This document shows positions 34,986 to 41,712 of a stretch of 41,712 nucleotides of DNA, piece by piece (within the stretch, counting starts at the first letter, position 1; each line of letters starts with the position of its first letter). The translations under genes and the position numbers were made by a program. The notes under the pieces are model-generated. The model searched no databases. It was not told the DNA's origin and worked only from the letters and a program-made list of their open reading frames with translations. Source of the DNA: Pseudomonas sp. PA15(2017) (GTDB taxonomy: Bacteria; Pseudomonadota; Gammaproteobacteria; Pseudomonadales; Pseudomonadaceae); assembly GCF_001945395.1 (NCBI RefSeq), contig NZ_MSXV01000033.1:1-41712 (forward strand). Reading direction: 5' to 3'.

Positions 34986-36041
34986 ATGAATAATAGCGAC
35001 CTTAGTCGGCGTAAGGATGATCATCTGGATATCGTTCTGGATCGGCACAAGGCCGCTGCCACTATCAGCGCCGGTTGGTCGCAGGTGCAATTCGAACATT
35101 GCGCCCTCCCCGAACTGGATCACGCCGCCATCGACCTGCGCACCTCGCTGCTGGGCACCGCGTTGCAGGCACCGCTGCTGATCAGCTCCATGACCGGCGG
35201 CGCGGCGCGCTCCGAAGCCATCAACCGACATCTCGCCGAAGCGGCCCAGGAACTGGGCATCGCCATGGGCGTCGGCTCCCAGCGCGTCAGCCTGCAGACC
35301 GGTAACGACCAAGGGCTGACCCGCGAACTGCGCCGCCTGGCCCCGGATATCGTGCTGCTGTCCAATATCGGTGCTGCCCAGTTGCTGGAGGCCGACGGCC
35401 TCGACCTGGCGCGCCGCGCGGTCGACGCCCTGCAGGCCAATGGCCTGATCATTCACCTCAACCCCCTGCAGGAAGCGGTACAGGCCGAGGGCGACCGTGA
35501 CTGGCGTGGTGTGCTGACGCAGATCGCCCGGGTGGTCGACAGCCTGGAAGTGCCGGTGATCGTCAAGGAAGTCGGCGCGGGCCTGTCGGCCGCGGTGGCC
35601 CGTTCACTGGTCGAGGCCGGCGTGCAGGTCATCGATGTGGCCGGCGCCGGCGGTACCAGTTGGGCGGCGGTGGAAGGCGAGCGAGCGGCCAATGCCGCAG
35701 ACCGCGCCGTGGCCATGGCCTTCGCCGACTGGGGCATCCCCACCGCCGGCGCCGTGCAGGCGATACGCAATGCATTACCGGATGTTGCATTGATCGCCTC
35801 CGGTGGCGTGCGCGATGGCGTGGATGCCGCCAAGGCCATTCGCCTGGGCGCCGATATCGTCGGCCAGGCGGCCGGCGCACTGCCCGGTGCCACGCTGTCG
35901 ACCGAGGCGGTGGTCGAGCACTTCCAGATCGTCATCCGCCAACTGCGCACCGCCTGCTTCTGCACTGGCTCGGCCAACCTGGCGGCACTGCGCCAGGCGC
36001 CGCTGCTGCCAAACGGCCCCTTGCGAACGACTCAAGCATGA
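34986..36041 (+). CDS. fni: Type 2 isopentenyl-diphosphate isomerase
   Basis: A 351-residue FMN- and NADPH-dependent (type 2) IPP isomerase. Features are the N-terminal RRKDDHLDI, the [10 protein letters not shown] flavin-binding segment, [27 protein letters not shown] with the catalytic Gln and Glu, [22 protein letters not shown] sequence and IASGGVRDG. It interconverts IPP and DMAPP to balance supply to CrtE. GGAG lies 5 bases before the ATG, and the stop overlaps crtX by ATGA. It is typical of Pantoea-type carotenoid clusters, where it is often called idi. Confidence 0.92.
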   Translation: MNNSDLSRRKDDHLDIVLDRHKAAATISAGWSQVQFEHCALPELDHAAIDLRTSLLGTALQAPLLISSMTGGAARSEAINRHLAEAAQELGIAMGVGSQRVSLQTGNDQGLTRELRRLAPDIVLLSNIGAAQLLEADGLDLARRAVDALQANGLIIHLNPLQEAVQAEGDRDWRGVLTQIARVVDSLEVPVIVKEVGAGLSAAVARSLVEAGVQVIDVAGAGGTSWAAVEGERAANAADRAVAMAFADWGIPTAGAVQAIRNALPDVALIASGGVRDGVDAAKAIRLGADIVGQAAGALPGATLSTEAVVEHFQIVIRQLRTACFCTGSANLAALRQAPLLPNGPLRTTQA

Positions 36042-37309
36042 CCCACTTCGCCGTTGTCGCACCGCCTTACTACAGTCACTTCCAGGCCCTGCAGGCCCTC
36101 GCCGTCGAGCTGATCGGGCGCGGCCACCGGGTAACCTTCTTTCATCAGTCCGATGCCGCCCACTGGCTCAGCGACCCGCGTGTGGCCTTTCGCTCGGTGG
36201 GCGCCAACAGTCACCCACCGGGCAGCCTGGAACGCACCCTGCACCAGGCTGCCCACCCCGATACGCCCTGGGGCCTGCGGCGCATCATCAAGCAGATGGG
36301 CGCGACCACCGCCATGCTCTGCAACGAGCTGCCCCAGGCCCTGGCCGACAACGGCGTGGATGCCCTGCTCTGCGACCAGATGGAGCCGGCCGGCGGACTG
36401 GTCGCGGAAAGCCTGGGCCTGCCCTTCATTTCGGTGGCGTGCGCACTGCCGGTCAACCGTGAGCCGGGCCTGCCCCTGCCGGTGATGCCCTTCGCCTACG
36501 GCACCGACGAGCGCAGCCAGCACATGTACCGCGGCAGCACCCAGGTGTACGACTGGCTGATGAAGCCACTGGGCAAGGTGATCCATTCGGCGGCGCTGCG
36601 CCTTGGCGTTGCACCGCGCACGGACTTGCACGATTGCCTGTCGCCGCTGGCGCAGATCAGCCAGACCCTGGCCGGTTTCGATTTTCCGCGCAGCCAGTTG
36701 CCGGCGCATTTCCATGCGGTCGGCCCGCTGCGTGGCGCGCTTGCGTCCCATCAGGGCGAATGGCCCATCGATGACGCGCGTCCGTTCTTGTTCGCCAGCC
36801 TGGGCACCCTGCAGGGCGACCGCTTCAAACTGTTCGAACGTATCGCCAACGCCTGTCGGCGCCTCGACGCTCAACTGCTGATCGCTCACTGCGGCAAACT
36901 CGATGCGGCCCAGGAGCGCCGCCTGATAGACGGCGGCGCCACCTGGGTCACCGACTTCGCGCCGCAACAATGGGCGCTGGAACGCGCCGACGCGGTGATC
37001 ACCCACGGCGGCCTGAACACCGTGATGGATGCCATCGTCGCGCGTACGCCAATGCTGGTGATGCCGATCGCCTTCGACCAGCCGGGCGTCGCGGCGCGAG
37101 TGGCGCACCGTGGGATCGGCACCCAGCTGAGCCGACGTGCCAGCGCAGCCCGTATCGAAGCGGCGCTGCGCGAATTGCTCGCGCGCCCGCTGCCGGGCTT
37201 CGATGCGCTGATCGATGAATTGCAGCGGGCCGGCGGCGTCACCCGGGCCGCCGATATCGTCGAGGCTGCCGTGGTCAGCCATGCCACCGCACAGGCGCAC
37301 ACCCTATGA
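36038..37309 (+). CDS. crtX: Zeaxanthin glucosyltransferase CrtX
   Basis: A 423-residue GT1-family glycosyltransferase. The N-terminal half begins [20 protein letters not shown] and has [18 protein letters not shown]; the donor-binding C-terminal half has [36 protein letters not shown] and [20 protein letters not shown], the UDP-sugar signature. It attaches glucose to the hydroxyl groups of zeaxanthin, giving mono- and diglucosides. It overlaps idi and crtY by ATGA on both sides. Confidence 0.92.
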   Translation: MTHFAVVAPPYYSHFQALQALAVELIGRGHRVTFFHQSDAAHWLSDPRVAFRSVGANSHPPGSLERTLHQAAHPDTPWGLRRIIKQMGATTAMLCNELPQALADNGVDALLCDQMEPAGGLVAESLGLPFISVACALPVNREPGLPLPVMPFAYGTDERSQHMYRGSTQVYDWLMKPLGKVIHSAALRLGVAPRTDLHDCLSPLAQISQTLAGFDFPRSQLPAHFHAVGPLRGALASHQGEWPIDDARPFLFASLGTLQGDRFKLFERIANACRRLDAQLLIAHCGKLDAAQERRLIDGGATWVTDFAPQQWALERADAVITHGGLNTVMDAIVARTPMLVMPIAFDQPGVAARVAHRGIGTQLSRRASAARIEAALRELLARPLPGFDALIDELQRAGGVTRAADIVEAAVVSHATAQAHTL

Positions 37310-38468
37310 GCCATGACCTGATTCTCGCCGGCGGCGGCCTCGCCAACGGCCTGATCGCCTGGCGCCTGCAGCAGCAACGCCCGGACCTCAAGGTACTGTG
37401 CATCGAAGAACGGCAAAGCCTGGGCGGTAATCACACCTGGTCGTTCCATGACGGCGACCTGAGCGAAACCCAGCACCGCTGGCTGGAGCCACTGGTGGTA
37501 AAGCGCTGGCCCAGCTACCAGGTGCAGTTCCCCTATCTGTCGCGAGCCCTCAACAGCGGCTACGCGAGCATCACCGGCGAACGTTTCGCCGAGGTGCTGA
37601 CCCCGGCGCTGGGCGACGGGCTGCGGCTCGGCTGCCGCATCACCGAAATCAGCCCGACTCACGTCACCCTGGAAAACGGCGAGCGTCTGCAAGCACGTGC
37701 AGTCATCGACGGGCGCGGTGCACGCCCCAGTAACCACCTGGTACTCGGCCAGCAGGCCTTCGTCGGCCAGCTGCTGCGCCTGGAGCGGCCCCACGGCCTG
37801 ACCGCGCCGATCATCATGGACGCACGAGTGCCCCAGGGCGATGGCTACCGGTTCGTCTACGTGCTGCCTTTTTCCGCCGACACGCTGCTGATCGAGGACA
37901 CCCACTACGTCGACCAGCACCGCGCCACGACCGAACAGCTTCGCGAGCACATCGCGGCATATGCGCAGCAGCATGGCTGGCAGGTGGCCGAGTGCCTGCG
38001 CGAGGAACAGGGCGTGCTGCCAATCACCCTGGCCGGCGATTTCGACGCGTTCTGGGACGAGGCCGCCGGCCAGCCGCAATCGGGCCTGCGCGCCGGGCTG
38101 TTCCACTGCACCACCGGCTATTCCCTCCCCCATGCCGTGCGCCTGGCCGAGTGGCTGGTGAACTATCGATTGCAAGATGCCGCCACCCTGGCCCGCGACT
38201 TGCGCGAGCACGCCCGTGGCGAATGGCGTAACCAGGGCTTCTATCGCCTGCTCAACCGCATGCTGTTCCTGGCCGGTCGGCCGCAGGACCGCTGGCAGGT
38301 GATGCAACGTTTCTACGGCCTGCCAGCCGGGTTGATCGAGCGTTTCTACGCCGCCAGCAACCCCTGGTACGACCGCGCACGAATTCTCATCGGCAAACCG
38401 CCGGTCCCTGTTGATCAAGCCATGCGGGCGGCCCTGCGCCACTCGCCTCGGCATTTCGAGACGCGTTC

Positions 38469-38472
<4 letters not shown>
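37306..38472 (+). CDS. crtY: Lycopene beta-cyclase CrtY
   Basis: A 388-residue FAD-linked cyclase. The N-terminal dinucleotide fold is DLILAGGGLANGLIAWRL, followed by the bacterial CrtY signature SLGGNHTWSFHDGD and a middle FVYVLPFSADTLLIEDTHYV that contains the catalytic acid region. The GLFHCTTGYSLPHAV segment is also typical. It converts lycopene to beta-carotene. It overlaps crtX and crtI by ATGA. Confidence 0.93.
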
Positions 38473-39955
<1,483 letters not shown>

Positions 39956-39959
<4 letters not shown>

Positions 39960-40954
39960 CGGGCGCGCCGCAGGACGACGCGCTGATCGAGCATGCCAAC
40001 CAGAGCATCGCCGTAGGCTCGAAGAGTTTCGCCGCCGCCTCCAAACTGTTCGACGAGCAGACCCGGCGCGGTGCAGTGATGCTCTACGCCTGGTGCCGCC
40101 ACTGCGATGACGTGATCGACGGTCAGGAGGCCGGACACGACGCCGTCTCCATCAGCCGTGAAGAAGCCGAGCGGCGTCTGGCACATCTCAAGGCGCAGAC
40201 CCAAGCGGTCTATGCCGGCGCCGTTCTGGACGACCCGGCATTCGCCGCCTTTCGCCAGGTGGTGCTGGCCCACGACATCCCCCAACAGCACGCCCTCGAG
40301 CACCTGGCTGGCTTCGAGATGGATGTGCTGGAGCGCCGCTACCTGAGCATCGATGACACCCTCGAGTACTGCTACCACGTCGCCGGCGTGGTGGGCCTGA
40401 TGATGGCGCGGGTGATGGGCACGCGTGACGAGGCGACGCTGGATCGCGCCTGCGACCTCGGCCTGGCGTTCCAGCTGACCAATATCGCCCGTGACATCAT
40501 CGACGATGCCGCCGTGGGCCGCTGCTACCTGCCCGAGCAATGGCTGGAGCAATACCAGGTGCCCCGTGACCGGGTCGCGGATATCCATCACCGCCCGGCG
40601 GTGGCGATGCTCGGCCAGCGCCTGGTCGAACTGGCCGAGCCCTACTACGCCAGCGCTCAGGCAGGCCTGAGCGCCCTGCCCTGGCGCTCGGCCTGGGCGG
40701 TGGCGACGGCAGCGGGGGTGTATCGGCAGATTGGCATGAAGGTGCTGGAAGCCGGTGATCACGCCTGGGACGAGCGGATTTCCACCTCCAAGGCGGAAAA
40801 GATCGGCGCGGTGGCGATCGGCCTTTGGCAGGCGATCACGAGTCGCTTCGCGCGCTGGCCGGCTCGTTCCGCTGAGCTGTGGCAACGTCCGCATCCGGCT
40901 TGCGCAGCGGGCCATCATGCATCGCCCGCAGCTGCGCCTTCAGACGCGCCGTAG
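39956..40954 (+). CDS. crtB: 15-cis-phytoene synthase CrtB
   Basis: A 332-residue squalene/phytoene synthase. Asp-rich motifs are CRHCDDVIDG (first) and TNIARDIIDDAAVGRCYLP (second); a VAGVVGLMMARVMG helix and the LERRYLSIDD segment are typical. It condenses two GGPP to phytoene. The protein is some 20 residues longer than Pantoea CrtB; the extra tail (after the LWQAITSRFARWP region, rich in Arg, Ala and Pro) lies over the antisense 3' end of crtZ by 119 bases. Confidence 0.93.
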
Positions 40955-41372
40955 TTGGCGCATAGAGAAAACCGAACGACACGCAGCGCTCCTTGCCCTC
41001 CACCGCGTGGTGCATCAGATGCGCCTGATAAAGGCGCTTGAGATATCCGCTGCGTGGTACGAAACGAAACGGCCAGCGGTGATGCACCAGGCCGTCGTGC
41101 ACGACGAAATACAGAAAGCCGTAAGCGGTCATGCCCGCGCCGATCCACTCCAGCGGGTGCCAACCCTGGGTGCCCAGAGCAATCAGCACGATGGCCAGCC
41201 CGGCGAACACCGCGGCGTACAGGTCGTTCTTCTCGAACCAGCCTTCGCGCGGCTCGTGGTGAGAGCGATGCCAGCCCCAGCCCCAACCGTGCATCACGTA
41301 TTTGTGGGCGAGATAGGCCACGCCTTCCATGGCGGTGAGGGTGGCAAGAAAAACCAGTGCGTTGATGATCAT
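40836..41372 (-). CDS. crtZ: Beta-carotene 3-hydroxylase CrtZ
   Basis: A 178-residue di-iron membrane hydroxylase. Its histidine clusters are HKYVMH (HX4H), HRSHH (HX2HH), HDGLVHH and HLMHH, and the family block VSFGFLYAP follows. Hydrophobic helices surround them. It makes zeaxanthin from beta-carotene by way of beta-cryptoxanthin. The start MIINALVF at 41372 matches the Pantoea enzyme; a longer frame exists upstream to about 41456 but adds no conserved residues. A Shine-Dalgarno sequence is not obvious. It is convergent with crtB and overlaps its end by 119 bases. Confidence 0.92.
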   Translation of the reverse strand: MIINALVFLATLTAMEGVAYLAHKYVMHGWGWGWHRSHHEPREGWFEKNDLYAAVFAGLAIVLIALGTQGWHPLEWIGAGMTAYGFLYFVVHDGLVHHRWPFRFVPRSGYLKRLYQAHLMHHAVEGKERCVSFGFLYAPTTARLKAQLRAMHDGPLRKPDADVATAQRNEPASARSDS

Positions 41373-41712
41373 CGGGTACCGGTGCGCGAGAGCTGAAGAG
41401 GTAGAGAAGCAGTTTGCCAACTTGCTGGGCAGTGACCAAGCGAGATCGCTGCGCATCGGCGTCTGTTATCGACCCTGCGCTCGGCCATCCGATCCATCTG
41501 TTTGCAGCTGCCAGGGCTGTGGCGATTGTATCCGCAGATGGTGAAAGCCGTACGGCCCAGGTCAACAAAGTGCAGGCCATAAAAAACCGGGCCATGCAGA
41601 GCGTGTGAAAACTCGCTGATGCAGGTAGTGATCCCATCAGACGCCCCGACATTGTTCGGGGCGTTTGCTTTTGTACGATTCGAAAGGTCGCGACCAACCT
41701 TTCAGGTGAGCA
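41373..41712. other. Gene-free end of window upstream of crtZ
   Basis: These 340 bases hold no frame with the composition or homology of a gene. They contain the crtZ promoter, a strong terminator-like stem near 41641-41673 and a second inverted repeat, GAAAGGT-CGCGACCA-ACCTTTC, at 41682-41703. The window ends in AGGTGAGCA, which could be the ribosome-binding site of a plus-strand gene beyond the edge. Confidence 0.5.
41641..41673 (+). terminator. Rho-independent terminator-like hairpin
   Basis: ACGCCCCGA (41641-41649) pairs with TCGGGGCGT (41656-41664) around a six-base loop, and the T-rich run TTTGCTTTTG follows on the plus strand. No plus-strand gene precedes it within 680 bases other than crtB, so it may end crtB read-through, a small RNA, or a leader transcript that is attenuated ahead of a gene past the window edge. 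Confidence 0.7.

Overview
The window is about 41.7 kb of GC-rich, tightly packed gammaproteobacterial chromosome. Gene content and codon use point to a yellow-pigmented Pseudomonas (the type of species that carries a zeaxanthin cluster, such as the straminea/flavescens/argentinensis or oryzihabitans groups). The genus is an inference from protein similarity I recognise by eye; no 16S or search was available.

Left part (1-13.4 kb, housekeeping and accessory transport). After the tail of a membrane protein come a GNAT-Rnk fusion protein (-), an alpha/beta hydrolase (+), and a five-gene minus-strand operon: MmgE/PrpD-family protein, NtaA/SnaA-type flavin monooxygenase, and a polar amino-acid-type ABC importer (binding protein, permease, ATPase). 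Then come exonuclease III (-), a secreted N-acetylmuramoyl-L-alanine amidase (+) with a Zur-box-like site in front, a two-component system (-), and divergently an MlaA/VacJ lipoprotein (+) followed by a small conserved-looking protein.

Middle part (13.5-33.2 kb, minus strand). This is a complete achromobactin-type NIS siderophore locus read right to left: FecI-like ECF sigma factor, FecR-like anti-sigma factor, TonB receptor with an N-terminal signalling domain, acsF, acsD, acsE, an MFS exporter, acsC, acsB, acsA, then the cbrABCD ABC importer, a FhuF-like ferric reductase and an RraA-family protein. Almost all junctions overlap or are a few bases apart, so acsF to the RraA gene looks like one transcription unit. 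Production (Acs), export (MFS), outer-membrane uptake (receptor), inner-membrane uptake (Cbr), iron release (FhuF-like) and control (FecI/FecR, probably Fur) are all present. The RraA-family gene at the end is the least explained member and has lost an arginine typical of its family.

Right part (33.4-41.4 kb). A small secreted protein of unknown function is followed by a full carotenoid cluster: crtE (-), then divergently fni-type idi, crtX, crtY, crtI, crtB (+), and crtZ (-), whose 3' end overlaps crtB by 119 bases. Together they predict IPP/DMAPP to GGPP, phytoene, lycopene, beta-carotene, zeaxanthin and zeaxanthin glucosides. The last 340 bases hold no gene but contain a strong terminator-like hairpin and a second inverted repeat running up to the window edge.

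No tRNA, rRNA, CRISPR array, insertion sequence or prophage gene was seen.
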